A stretch of DNA of 64,000 bases. It comes from Chaenocephalus aceratus. Its lineage: Eukaryota > Chordata > Actinopteri > Perciformes > Channichthyidae. The notes under the pieces are model-generated. The model ran no database searches. It worked only from the letters and a program-made list of their open reading frames with translations, and was not told where the DNA came from. A program made the position numbers and the translations under genes. The DNA lies in contig JAMFTG010000182.1 of NCBI GenBank assembly GCA_023974075.1, positions 55,001-119,000 of the forward strand. The letters are read 5' to 3'. Within the stretch, counting starts at the first letter, position 1. The number at the start of each line of letters is the position of its first letter. Shown piece by piece: positions 21,954-32,593 of this stretch.

Positions 21954-23105
21954 CATCTGCTAAGAACTTTGTCCTCGAATCTACGAGTGTCCTTCTTTGT
22001 CCGGTTGACTTATACACCCCTGTAAACAAAATAATACAACATGCCAACAATAAACATACATGGCACCTCCAGATATATTCCAGTACTTGGTAAATACACT
22101 GCATGTATGGATTTCTCACCTTATCAAGATAAAAAAACACTTTAAAAACACTCACCCTATGCCGTCAGTAGCAATGTGGGGTTCCGTGTCTTACCAAAAG
22201 ACACAGTCCTTTGTGCCTCATTAGATAATGTGTGTGTTGGAATTCCCCTTCTGTGTCCTCATACTAGTCAGGTCATCACATCTGCCATCAATAGAAAGCC
22301 TCTGTAGTTAAAGACTGCACCTCAGGTAATAACACACTTGCAGTGATCACACACACATGTCTTCAATGGAAATGAGGACATGAGAACACAACACAACTGC
22401 ATGCTTAACTGTGCCCATATGGTCCTTTGAGTTTTGATTGCCATAAGATGCCACAATCGAAGTCGCTTTGCTCAGCAGTGAATGAAAGGCAGCCGGAGTG
22501 TGGCCTTGCAGCTGCTGCGATATAAAAGACGGAGAAAGAATACGGCTGTTCCATCTCTCGAAGGTCAAGTAGACGTTCAATTGCACTATATTTCCTATCT
22601 TTGTGACAATGGTTCTAGCAGTAATTCATTGAACAGCAGTCTGATAGAAATCAAAGAGAGGTGGAGGTGGAGGGGGAGCTGGGTCTTATGGGAGTCGTTT
22701 TCCTTACACGACTGCTGGCCCTTAGATTTATATGATCTGGCCTAACTGCCTTCCTCCCTTTAATGAAATCCAATACCTGAAGGTGTGGTAAAGTGATTCT
22801 AATCTTTAAGATGATCGCTGAGGGTCTCCAAAAGTGAATAAGTACCCAGAAACCACTAAACCATCATCAAGGGGCTGACATCTGCTTCATACTGCCGGGA
22901 TTGTATCAATACTTTTGTATTTGTATTTGTATAAACTCAAAGTGGTACCATGTCTTTGCAGCTAAATGTAACCCCAGGTTGTAGGGTGTCCAGTCGGCCG
23001 GTGGGGTTAGCTGTACATTGAATTAAACATCGTCCTAGTTGGACAGAAAAACACAGATCAATCAAACTACTTCATCTGCGACTCAAATGTAGAAACAGGT
23101 TGTGG
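21954..23105. other. Unique non-coding sequence
   Basis: Nothing recognised. GCGATATAAAAGACGG near 22518 looks like a TATA motif by composition, but no transcript or exon supports a promoter. Confidence 0.45.
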
Positions 23106-23106
23106 T

Positions 23107-23190
23107 AGTGAGCGATAATAGCTAAAGGCGGTTATTTAGCTCCATAAAAACGCCCATATTTGCATTGTTCGAGTCAAATACAACTACCAA
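23107..23190 (+). repeat. Orphan dispersed repeat, copy 1
   Basis: GAGCGATAATAGCTAAAGGC, CTCCATAAAAACGCCCATAT, TTGCATTGTTCGAGTCAAAT. An about 80% similar block lies at 26298-26380. I do not recognise the family. Confidence 0.7.
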
Positions 23191-23454
23191 AATGTTTATA
23201 TGTTCAACGATCATACTTTTAAATTGAAGAAAGTTGGAATATCCATGTTGTTGTTTTTGCATTTTGTATCGTGTAAATTGTGTAACTTGCTGCCGTTGAA
23301 TACTATGTGCAATATGTGCAATATATACATTATATACATATGCCATTAATAACGGTGTAATACTATACCTGGCTGCTAAATCCTAAGAATTTGTATTTTG
23401 GAAAGTATTTTTCTTTTACTTTTCTTTATACATTATATTTTTATTATATCATAA

Positions 23455-23565
23455 CTTTGTACTTTTTTCTTAACATAGGCAACATTAAGCTGTCTGGCTC
23501 TTTGCTGCTGTAACGATGCACATGTCCCCTCTGTGGGACTAATAAAGGTATTCTGACGATTCTGG
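23455..23565 (+). mobile_element. LINE 3' tail
   Basis: GCTGCTGTAACGATGCACAT and CCCCTCTGTGGGACTAATAA, then AGGTATTCTGA. This fits the common fish LINE ending 'CTGTAAC....CCCCxxTGTGGGACTAATAAAGG'. Tail only. Confidence 0.6.
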
Positions 23566-23999
23566 TTATTCAACAGTGGTACACAGTTGCTATGCTACTG
23601 GCGTGCACACAAGTCCATGCAAGGTTATATCAGCATGAAAAAAACAGCAGATGTTTTTCTGAATAATTTGTATCCTAACGTGTTTAACCGGATCCAAAGT
23701 CGTGCCTGCGTCAAAAAGTAGGGAAGCTGATTCAAAATAAATTAAAAGCACGACAGCCCAAGGTGTGTTACAGCTGCAACTGTCCGTATGAGCAAACATA
23801 GTTGATGGATTGAGATGATAATTAAGATTTAATTCTGCAGTACTACTCAAACTAGTTTATTTTTCGATAATTGCTTTGTTGCTATTTCATGCTTTAAGAA
23901 AACAATTGCAGTACTGGTCTATACTAGCCTGTACCTTATCTACTTTCTTCTGCCTCCTAACTTTGTGTTCTGACTGATTGAGAGCTCCATTATTACCTC

Positions 24000-24190
24000 A
24001 TTCACACCCACTCCGGTTCAAGCTCCGTGCTAGAGCTTTTGAGGTTCAGAACCGGTTCTTCGGTTTAGCTCCGGCTCTTTTCACACCGCCCAGAGTCCGA
24101 CTGGTGCTGCGTCATCGTTTGCGTCATGACGTAAGCGTTTGCGTGCCTGCTTCATAAAGCCAAACCGCGCGGAAACCCCTCACAGCTCAC

Positions 24191-24223
<33 letters not shown>

Positions 24224-24556
24224 GCCGATTGTGCTCCAGCTTCCTCTGTACCTCTTCGGAAGACCAGATTCCCAGTAGGTAGCTGGTCTCCTCAGTGGAC
24301 CACTGCTGCTTGTTACGTTTCTCCATCGTTGTGTTACAAACTGGATAACACGCGGGCTTGTTGTTGTTGTTCAGGAGTTGATCCTGCCTCTGCCCCCGCC
24401 TCGACGTAAGCGTGACGTATGCGGTGCTTTTGCTCTGGCCGGACAATTTTTTGGTGTTTGAAACGAACCGGATTCCGGAGCTAAGAGGCGGCTCCGCTGC
24501 GGTGTGAACAGGAAAACCCGGTGCTTTTCAAGCTCCAGCTCCGAACCGGCCCTGAA
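24000..24556 (-). mobile_element. PIF/Harbinger-like non-autonomous element
   Basis: The left end near CTCCGGTTCAAGCTCCGTGC and the right end, inverse of GGGCCGGTTCGGAGCTGGAG, form an imperfect inverted repeat with the motif GGTTCAGAACCGGTTC close to the left end. The element interrupts copy A of the duplication, and copy B supplies the empty site. It carries (CAA)n at 24193-24220 and a Myb/SANT-like fragment on the minus strand. End positions are good to about 10 bases. Confidence 0.65.
24228..24326 (-). pseudogene. Myb/SANT-like domain fragment (Harbinger accessory protein)
   Basis: The minus-strand frame from a methionine at 24326 reads QQWSTEETSYLLGIWSSEEV then QRKLEHN. The W-S-x-E-E-T-x-x-L-L-x-I-W pattern is the first helix of Myb/SANT-like DNA-binding domains (Myb_DNA-bind_4 type) found in the second protein of PIF/Harbinger transposons. 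The remaining helices are missing and a poly-Leu tract from (CAA)n follows. This supports Harbinger ancestry for the host element. Confidence 0.65.
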
Positions 24557-24832
24557 ACACCGCGATAGGATCAGGACCTTTGTGGCCTCCTTCAGGAGTG
24601 CAGGTAATGTCGGTGGAACCAGCGACAACTCCATATGAGCAAAGCTAGTTTATTTATGGAGATGATATTTGAGATTAGATCAATTCTGAAGTACTCCTCG
24701 GAACTTTTTTGATTATAGCTTTGTTGCTGTTTCACGCTTAAGTCACCACATTGCAGAACTGGTCTGTAACCGCCCAGTTCATTTTGTCACTTTTATCCTA
24801 CCTCCTACTTCCTCCTATCTTTGTCTTTCTAC

Positions 24833-25136
24833 TAGGGCTGGTCAATTAATCGTATTTTAATCGCAATTACGATTTTGGCTTGCAACGATTACGAAAACAA
24901 CGTAATCGTAATAAAACGAAAACAATTTTATTAATTTTTTTTTTTTTTTGCTTTATTTATTTTTTTATTGGTTTTTCAGTTGAATTAGACCTAAAGTTCA
25001 GGGTAATCAACTGTTAAAAACATACTGTCTACTAACCCTTTTTTCAGTAAATGGATAATCCTTTTTAATAATCGTGATATCAATTATTGACCCAAATAAT
25101 CGAGATTATGATTTTTGCCATAATCGAGCAGCGCTA
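24833..25136. mobile_element. hAT-like MITE, TAGGGCTGNNCAATTAATCG family
   Basis: Left TAGGGCTGGTCAATTAATCG, right inverse of TAGCGCTGCTCGATTATGGC. The inside is AT-rich with poly-T. No clear 8-base duplication is visible; instead, similar CTTCCTCCTATCTTTGT segments lie about 20 bases out on each side. Two sister copies at 27797 and 34043 confirm the boundaries. Confidence 0.85.
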
Positions 25137-25256
25137 CCCTCCTGTATACTTCCTCCTATCTTTGTGTTCTGACTGATTGAGAGCTCCATTATGAGTAACA
25201 CAGCGATAGGATCAGGACCTTTGTGACCTCCTTCAGGAGTTCAGGTAATGTTGGTT

Positions 25257-25778
25257 TGTTGGGTTCCTGCTGTAGTGAACGGACCCTCCTCCTTTCCTCC
25301 CCCTCCTCCTCCTCCATGGTCCGGGCCTCCCTCCAGCTCCTGGGCAGAGGCGGAGACTTTGAAGGCTAGCTGTTGAGATTCGGCAGACAGACGCCTCCTC
25401 CGGGGAGCTGACATCATTAGAGCGGAGAGCAGCTCCTCTTCAGCTCCAGCGAGAGGAAGGAGAGAGTCAGAGAGAAAGAGAGGGGGATGCAGAGAGGAAG
25501 AACGGAGGGCAGGTTTAAGCAATGCAAGGTCAAGATCATGGCACAATTACCCTGGCAGCGCATTGCCCTGGGAGGCAGAAGCCCCTGACTTCTCACCCTG
25601 CCAAGGTCGCCAGGGCCGCTCCTCGAGACAATTAGCCTACCAATATCCTCCTGTCGTTTCCACGTTCATCGCTCACCCCCCTCTCACGTCCCGCAATCCT
25701 TCTCTGCGAGGTCGTTTGAATTCTCGCAGCCATGCCAGTGATTTCAATGCAGTGGATATTTAGTTTTCTACAACCGCT
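25257..25778. other. Unique non-coding sequence, CT/GA-rich
   Basis: CTCC-rich and GAGA-rich stretch (25285-25500), then ordinary sequence. No coding frame with splice context. Confidence 0.45.
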
Positions 25779-25786
25779 GTGTGTTT

Positions 25787-26247
25787 TAGTGATGTTACGT
25801 CCGCGAACGATCCGATTCTTTTGGCTGGTTCGAACGAAGGGAACCGAGTCGTACTTGGTGAGAGCCGTTCTTTTTATCGTTGGTTCACTGCCTGCCATAA
25901 ATCCACTCGCCTTCCCGGGAACTTGTCTTCCTGAATGCAAAGTCGCCATTGACGCGTGCTGTAGTAGTTTGGCCGGCTGAGAGATGAAGCAATACATATA
26001 GATTCTGGCAAAACAGTCAATCATTATCCTGGGGATTATTTTGCAGATAAACCTATTAATTAATTATATTATATTAATATCCGATCTCTCTGTCTGTACA
26101 CACAAACTGAAAGATTGACATTAAAGTTTGACTAACCCCACCCCCTTAATAAAAAGAAGTCCCTTTTGAACGACTCTTTTGACCGGCTCTCGGAAAGGAA
26201 CGGAGCCATAAGATCTGGCCATCAAAGAGCCGTAAATCCCATCACTA
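25787..26247 (-). mobile_element. Non-autonomous hAT element, TAGTGATGGGATTTACGG family
   Basis: Left TAGTGATGTTACGTCC and right inverse of TAGTGATGGGATTTACGGCT; exact 8-base duplication GTGTGTTT at 25779-25786 and 26248-26255. The sub-terminal AGAGCCG / GGAACCGAG motifs on both sides are inverted. No transposase. Confidence 0.95.
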
Positions 26248-26297
26248 GTGTGTTTGTGGGTGTTAAAGTGTGAGAGACAATTGTTGAATAATATTGT

Positions 26298-26380
26298 AGA
26301 GCGATAGTAGCCAAAGGCGTTTGTTTGTGTCCATAAAAACACCCATATGTGCATTGTTTGAGTCAAATAAAACTACTATA
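26298..26380 (+). repeat. Orphan dispersed repeat, copy 2
   Basis: AGCGATAGTAGCCAAAGGCG, GTCCATAAAAACACCCATAT, GTGCATTGTTTGAGTCAAAT; same order and spacing as 23107-23190. Confidence 0.7.
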
Positions 26381-27788
26381 TACTGCCATCAAGTGGTGCT
26401 GCAAAAACGAACTCATGTAGATTCTCCCACCAATGCACACACACAAGCCCAAACAAAGTCCTCGTACATGAAGGATACTGAAGTGACAGATTATGCATGT
26501 TAAGGTGCTGGAAGTGGCAGAGTGTCATGCTGCATGCTGTAATGTATGAGTGTTCGGTGCTGGAAGCGGGGCATGCTGAGCACAGGATGTTGGGAATGTG
26601 GGTCATCTTTGGTTTTAAAAAAGGCTTTATCTGCTTATTTGAGGTTCCTGTCATGTCCATTTTTTTTTTTACTGGGCTCTGGTTTCAGACAGAGGGTGAA
26701 AAGAGGTACTGAAAGTCTTCGGTTTTTCTCTCTATATTGAAAAAAGATATCAAAAAAATCCTTCAATGTTGAGGTTGTTGTGGAACATCACACCTTTTGC
26801 AAGGCCATCCAGATGTGTTAGACACAAGACAGATGTATTGTATAACAACATTGCCAAATATTTCCTTTGAACACTATTTATGGGGAAATTACGACATTTT
26901 ATATAACATTTATGTTCATTACAGTAATAGCATCAATAGTTGTGTCACACATCATTTTATTTTAATAGCACAGTAATAAAAACCAGGTATAGTTGTATAA
27001 TTTAATCCCAGTACAACAATTGGCTCATCTAAGATTTAGCCGCCATCACATCAAGTCACGTTCACTTCCTACACTTTAAAGTGCCACAGATTTGCATTTA
27101 GACTTTGTTTATCCCTTGAACTAGTCCATGTGTTCCCAGTCATGAGGATTTAAAGGAGGCAGCTTCATCTGAGAGGCCTTGCCAATTAGAATGCAAAGTG
27201 AATCCGCATGTAAGCTTATTAAATCACTATTATCCCTATTAACACAATGGGCATGATCCTCTCCTACCAACTGCATACTCATTCTGTAGTGTACATCGAG
27301 ACAAGCGGCGTCTGTCAGATGTACTGTGGACACACACACACACACACTTGTGCTCTGGCAGATAGCGATGCTCAAATCCCCACACGTGACAGCGTTTTGA
27401 GGGATCATATGGATGCAGAAGCAGCCGTGTAATTGCACAAGCAGTCGATGTGCTCTCCGGCTGGATGCCGTCATGTCAGCGGCTGATTCCATCTGCTTCT
27501 CACCCCCCTTTCTTTCCTCCACCTGATTTCCATACCGACCCAGAGCTTAAGAATTGTCTCGTCTTATCTCCTCCTTCCTTCGCCGCCTCCTCCTCTTCCT
27601 CGATCTCTCTCCAGCAACATATCTCATCTGGTCCAAAAGGGAGTGATGGAAATGAGAGCACACGTCTAAGCCAAACACCCAACATGACATCCTGCGTAGT
27701 GTCTTCTCTCCTCGCATCCCTTCTCCTCTTCTGAAGGTTCATCTCTGTCTCATGTGTTCCACATCTGACGTGTGCAAACTCCTGCACA
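26381..27788. other. Unique non-coding sequence
   Basis: No recognised gene or transposon. Short CA repeat at 27331-27348. Confidence 0.5.
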
Positions 27789-27796
27789 CTGAGAGG

Positions 27797-28092
27797 TAGG
27801 GCTGCTCAATTAATCGTATTTTAATCGCAATTACGATTCTGGCTGAAAACAACATAATCGAAATTAAACAAAAAAAAAATGTCATTATTATTTATCTAAA
27901 AAAAAAAAAAGATATATTATTTGTTTTACATGTTTTTCAATTGAATTACACTTAAAGTTCATCAACTGTTAAAAACACCTTTTTCTTTCAGTAAATTGAT
28001 GTTTTCAAAGTAAATCGTTTTTAATAATCGTGATATCAATTATTGACCCAAATAATCGAGATTATGATTTTTGCCATAATCGAGCAGCCCTA
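27797..28092. mobile_element. hAT-like MITE, TAGGGCTGNNCAATTAATCG family
   Basis: TAGGGCTGCTCAATTAATCG ... ATAATCGAGCAGCCCTA, 296 bases. Flanks CTGAGAGG and CTCTGAGG match at 6 of 8 positions, a decayed target duplication. AT-rich interior without coding. Confidence 0.9.
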
Positions 28093-28100
28093 CTCTGAGG

Positions 28101-29310
28101 AAGAACGCATCAACCCTCCCCCCCACTTCAGTTCTTCCCTCCGCCTGTATTTTCCCTCTCTGTCTTCTTCCTGCCGCTCCTGACCTGCCGTTATTCTCAA
28201 CAGCTTCATATTTTTGCATGTCAGGTGCGTGTACTGAGCGCTTTCTGCATCTGGCCTTATAGGGATTTAAAACGTTCCTGAGGCAGGCCTGCATGTGGAG
28301 ACAGATAACAGCCAGTGTGACGCGCCACCAAGCAAGTCAAAGGAGCAATGTTCCTTCGCTTTGGGAAAAGGACTTTGTGATGTGATGAGGAGGACGGTGC
28401 CAAGACGTCTTATGTCTGTGCTCATTATTATGATTGTTACATTGTTCTTGCATATGTAAACAACCTGATTTTCCTTTTGTGTTTGGTCGTCACATCCACT
28501 CTTTCATTCCGAAAGTGATCTGGAAATCGACAAAATGTGCAACCTAATTTGCTATTTTATCTCATAATAAAGTAACTGGAAATCATTTAGCGTATGGAAA
28601 ATGGATTGTAACTATATTTGACCTCCATATTTCCCATCATGGAGAAAAAAGGACAGATATGATGAGGTTGTTTACAATACAATCAACTTTAAACATTCTT
28701 ATTTACTCCCGTGTGTCTAAATAAATCATCTGATAGTTTCCAAAAAAGTTTATTTCCTGCAAGCTGTAAAAAATGAATATCAGAGTTGCTGCAGTTAATA
28801 ACAATTAGCTGGAATACAATGACAAATGGTATTTATTACTCGGTGAAATCATTTTGACCACAAAACTAGTTTGCTCAATTATTTGCAGAACGTTTAGACA
28901 ACACCCGTTTCAATAGATGATTTTCACAGCAAAAATGTAGAGTTTTCATCGAGCACAGGTGGAACTGATAACTTTAATGATGGATTTGCTCCATTAAGTG
29001 TCCCAGTAAGCCATTCTTGTAAGCACACATGCTCAAACCCAGAGCGAAGAAACGAAAACACATGGAATGCAGTCATTATTAATGTTATCAGACACATGTG
29101 TGCTTTTCTGGCACATTGGTGAATTCCTCCCTGAACTCTGTGGCGTTTCATGTGATCCAGACTTTGGGAGTTTGCAAAAACAAAACGGCAGAAAATGTCA
29201 TTTTTCATGTCACCAACACCTACTTTATCGAGGTCAGATTGTATCACTACACAATGAGAAGCCAGAGACAATAAGAGGAGTTGTCAGCATGATAACATCC
29301 AACAGTATGA
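28101..29310. other. Unique AT-rich non-coding sequence
   Basis: No gene or repeat recognised. The minus-strand frame 28924-29271 (115 aa) has no domain or splice support. Confidence 0.45.
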
Positions 29311-30475
29311 CATGCTAGCACTTAATTGTGCTATAGTTTACACGCTAGGAACAGAACGTCAACCTCAAATAGTTGCTCACATTGAGTTTCACAGATTAGT
29401 GCTAGTTAGCATACGGAACAGAATGTCAACCTCCAATACTTGCTAACATGGAGTCTAATAGGCCTATGCTAGTTATAGTTAGCATGCTAGGGACATAATG
29501 CCTACCAACCTCCAATACTTGCTAACATGGAGTCTAATATGCTAGTTCTAGTTAGCATGCTAGGGACATAATGCCAACCAACCTCCAATAGTTGCTAACA
29601 TAGAGTTAAACATGCTAGTGCTAGTTAGCATGTTAGGAGCATAATGCGAACCAACCTCCAATAGTTGCTAACATGGAGTCTAATATGCTAGTTCTAGTTA
29701 GCATGCTAGGGACATAATGCCAACCAACCTCCAATAGTTGCTAACATAGAGTTAAACATGCTAGTGCTAGTTAGCATGTTAGGAGCATAATGCGAACCAA
29801 CCTCCAATACTTGCTAACATGGAGTCTAATATGCTAGTTCTAGTTAGCATGCTAGGGACATAATGCCAACCAACCTCCAATACTTGCTAACATGGAGTCT
29901 AATATGCTAGTTCTAGTTAGCATGCTAGGGACATAATGCCAACCAACCTCCAATACTTGCTAACATGGGGTCTAATATGCTAGTTCTAGTTAGCATGCTA
30001 GGGACATAATGTCAACCAACCTCCAATACTTGCTAACATGGAGTCTAATATGCTAGTTCTAGTTAGCATGCTAGGGACATAATGCCAACCAACCTCCAAT
30101 ACTTGCTAACATGGAGTCTAATATGCTAGTTCTAGTTAGCATGCTAGGGACATAATGCCAACCAACCTCTAATACTTGCTAACATGGAGTCTAATATGCT
30201 AGTTTCTAGTTAGCATGCTAGGGACATAATGCCAACCACCTCCAATAGTTGCTAACATAGTTAAACATGCTAGTGCTAGTTAGCATGTTAGGAGCATAAT
30301 GCGAACCTCCAATACTTGCTAACATAGTTAAACATGCTAGTGCTAATTAGCATGTGAGGAGCATAATGCGAACCTCCAATATTTGCTAACATAGTGTTTA
30401 ACATGCTAGTGGAACAGATTGTTAACAACCTATAGTTTCTAACATGTAGTCTAATAATAATAAATTAGCATGCTA
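29311..30475. repeat. 73-bp minisatellite, about 15 units
   Basis: Units start at ACCTCCAATA; exact 73-base spacing from 29508 through 29581, 29654, 29727, 29800 and 29873, continuing at the same period to about 30165. Two subtypes occur: A (CTTGCTAACATGGAGTCTAA, GCATGCTAGGGACATAATGC) and B (CATAGAGTTAAACATGCTAG, GCATGTTAGGAGCATAATGC). Order is roughly variant, variant, A, B, A, B, A, A, A, A, A, A, short B, short B, variant. Edge units are the most diverged and central A units nearly identical, as expected for unequal exchange. GCATGCTAG-rich units are locally palindromic. Confidence 0.97.
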
Positions 30476-31176
30476 ACAGTTTGGGCATTTACAAATACAC
30501 ATGTTTTATTTCTAAGCATTGTAGCATACAGCACGCACAGTAATTGTTATTTTTCAGCCCATCCCCACAGAGGTAAATGCATACTGTATGCTAGTACACA
30601 CACACTTCAACTCCCCGAACGCTCCTTCCCCTCCAACACATAACAGTTCCTGCTAAATTCACCGGCAGTGTGTGCTGTGCAGGCATGAGATAACGTCCCA
30701 GAAGTTTTTCAAGGGCAGGACGGGTGCTCAGACATCAGAGGGAAGCCGCGTCGAGCCGAGGCTGATTCATTACATGTGTTGCATCTGCTTCCTATTAAAA
30801 AGCCCAGAGCACTCTGGCTGCCTCTCCCGGTCTTCTCACTCTCCGACTGCAAACTACCTCCAAGACTCCTCGGCTAGACCTCATCTCTCTCAACACTCCC
30901 TCTTTCTGTCTGTCCTCTGATGACATGCCTCTGCTCCTCACTAAGTCTTACAGATTAGCTCTCGCAGGCAGTACTGCAGTCTGAAGTTCAGTCAATACGA
31001 CGAGTATAAATCTGATGCAAATATTTTAGGTTTAGAGCTGTCCATACATGCAAGATTGCACCTCTGTAGAATATATTAAATATAAACATTGTCTGCTAGA
31101 AAGGTCCATCGTTAAATTAATTGGATAACCCAGCATGAAAAAGCATTGCCATTGAGAATGGGATATCTTTTTGCAT
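30476..31176. other. Unique non-coding sequence
   Basis: No feature recognised before the transposon nest. Confidence 0.45.
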
Positions 31177-31552
31177 GGTTTAAGCAGTGTTGTATTGTAA
31201 CTTAGTACATTTACTCAAGTACTTGAATTAAATGTAATTGTGAGGTATGTGTACTTGAGTATTACCTTTTCTGTCGCTATACTTCTAGTTTTACTACATC
31301 TCAAAGGGAAATAATAGTACATTTTACTGCACTACATTTATTTGACACTTGTAGTCACTTTCACATAACTGTCATGATAAATAAATATTTGTTTAAAAAC
31401 TACTATTCTACTCTCGCTAAGTGTCTAAAGTTTGCTCCACATTGACGAATGACAACAAAGAAACACTCCTATATTGGTTAATAATTCTGCAGCACGAGTA
31501 TTTTTAAACTTGACATTTTTCTGATAATATTAATAAGTAACAGTAAAGGATT

Positions 31553-32566
31553 TACCGTACTTTTCGGACTATAAGGCGCACCTGCATATAAGCCGCAGCA
31601 GCTAAATTGTCCGTCTGTCTTGCTCTCGTTCTGTCTCCAGTGTTGCCAACTCCTTAGTAAGGAAAGTAGCTGTTGGCTGTCCCAGAAGTCGCCAGAAGTC
31701 GCTAAATGACGTCATCGCCTAATTTGCATATCATGTAATGGCGGCTGTAGAAGAGAGCATGGTAGAGGGGAGTACAAAAAACGTTCCCAACCCTTCAAGG
31801 ATCAAAACTTGAAACCACCGGAGTTAAATCCAGACGACAGTAGATCAGAAATATCTCTATTCTGCAATGTAAAATTACTTTTTTGCTTTCCCGTCTTAAG
31901 CAGAACATAACTCAGAATGTATTATAGTGTGAAAGTGAGTGAAGAAACATTTACATTTTACATTTAAATCCCGCTCAAAACCAGGACGGCTTGGCAGTTG
32001 GCGCATGCGCAATTCATTTGCAGTCTCGACGCCGGGGAGTGTGGTTGTCTCCTCGCTGCTTTCTCTGACGAGCAGCAGCAGCTCTGCTGCCGCCAGGCAA
32101 CTGTCAGTCTGAGCGCCTGTGAGTACTATGGGAGGGAGGCGGGGCTCACGGCAGCTCGTTAACTGCAGAACAATACGTGAGTCGCCAAACACCAGAAAAG
32201 TCGCTAATAACACCATTATAAATCGTTAGAATAGTCGTTAGTCGCTTTTGACACAAATAAGTCGCCGGAGGGTTTGGAAATCCGCCAAATTTAACGACAA
32301 AGTCGCCAAGTTGACAACACTGTCTGTCTCTCGGTTCCACTTTTACTTTGGCGCGCTACCTGTCTCACTCTTTTCCGGCCTCCAGCTTTTCCTGCTGGAG
32401 CCCGCCGCTTAGAGGTGGCGGGCTCGGACCGGTCATAGAGCCCGTAGTATTAAAGGTGGTTCATTTTACCTGTAAAATCCTTAGATTTAGGAGGTTCCCT
32501 AGTGGCTGTTAGCTGTACAAAAAAATGGGGGAAAAAGTCGCGGCTTGTAGTCCGAAAAGTACGGTA
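31553..32566. mobile_element. TA-flanked MITE (CCGTACTTTTCGGACTATAA family), middle level of nest
   Basis: TACCGTACTTTTCGGACTAT at the left and the inverse of TACCGTACTTTTCGGACTAC at the right, bounded by TA on each side as for Tc1/mariner-like insertions. After subtracting the nested element and its 8-base duplication, the length is exactly 321, identical to the copy at 42201-42521. GCTGGAGCCCGCCGCTTAGA lies in the middle. No transposase. Confidence 0.9.
31638..32322 (-). mobile_element. Innermost hAT element, CAGTGTTGCCAACT termini
   Basis: CAGTGTTGCCAACTCCTTAG at the left and the inverse of CAGTGTTGTCAACTTGGCGA at the right. Exact 8-base duplication TCTGTCTC at 31630-31637 and 32323-32330. 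The uninterrupted sister MITE at 42201 shows a single TCTGTCTC at the same place, so it is a true empty site. Multiple GTCGCCAGAAGTCGC / AAGTCGCC motifs lie near both ends. Length 685, no transposase found. Confidence 0.97.
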
Positions 32567-32593
32567 AGTACTTCTTCAAACGCTGGGTTTTGG

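Larger units (their letters stand above)
23776..25256. repeat. Tandem duplication with different insertions in each copy
   Basis: Copy A (about 23776-24618) and copy B (about 24622-25256) share, in order: TATGAGCAAA, GAGATGAT, CTTTGTTGCT, CTTTGTGTTCTGACTGATTG, AGAGCTCCATTA, GCGATAGGATCAGGACCTTT and CCTTCAGGAG.TCAGGTAATG. Copy A is interrupted by a Harbinger-like element (about 24000-24556). Copy B is interrupted by a hAT-like element (24833-25136). Without them each copy is near 0.3 kb. The insertions therefore postdate the duplication. Confidence 0.85.
31185..32585 (+). mobile_element. Outer hAT-like element of a three-level nest (ACTCAAGTACTT family)
   Basis: Starts CAGTGTTGTATTGTAACTTA with GTACATTTACTCAAGTACTT and GTGTACTTGAGTATTACC; these are hallmarks of a high-copy fish repeat. 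It resumes at 32567 with AGTACTTCTTCAAACGCTG, whose inverse CAGCGTTTGAAGAAGTACTT pairs with the start. Flanks GGTTTAAG and GGTTTTGG match at 6 of 8 positions (31177-31184, 32586-32593). Without the inserted DNA it is about 0.39 kb. Confidence 0.8.

Noticed and set aside
22510..22530. TATA-like promoter
   Set aside because: A single TATAAAA match with no transcript start or first exon nearby.
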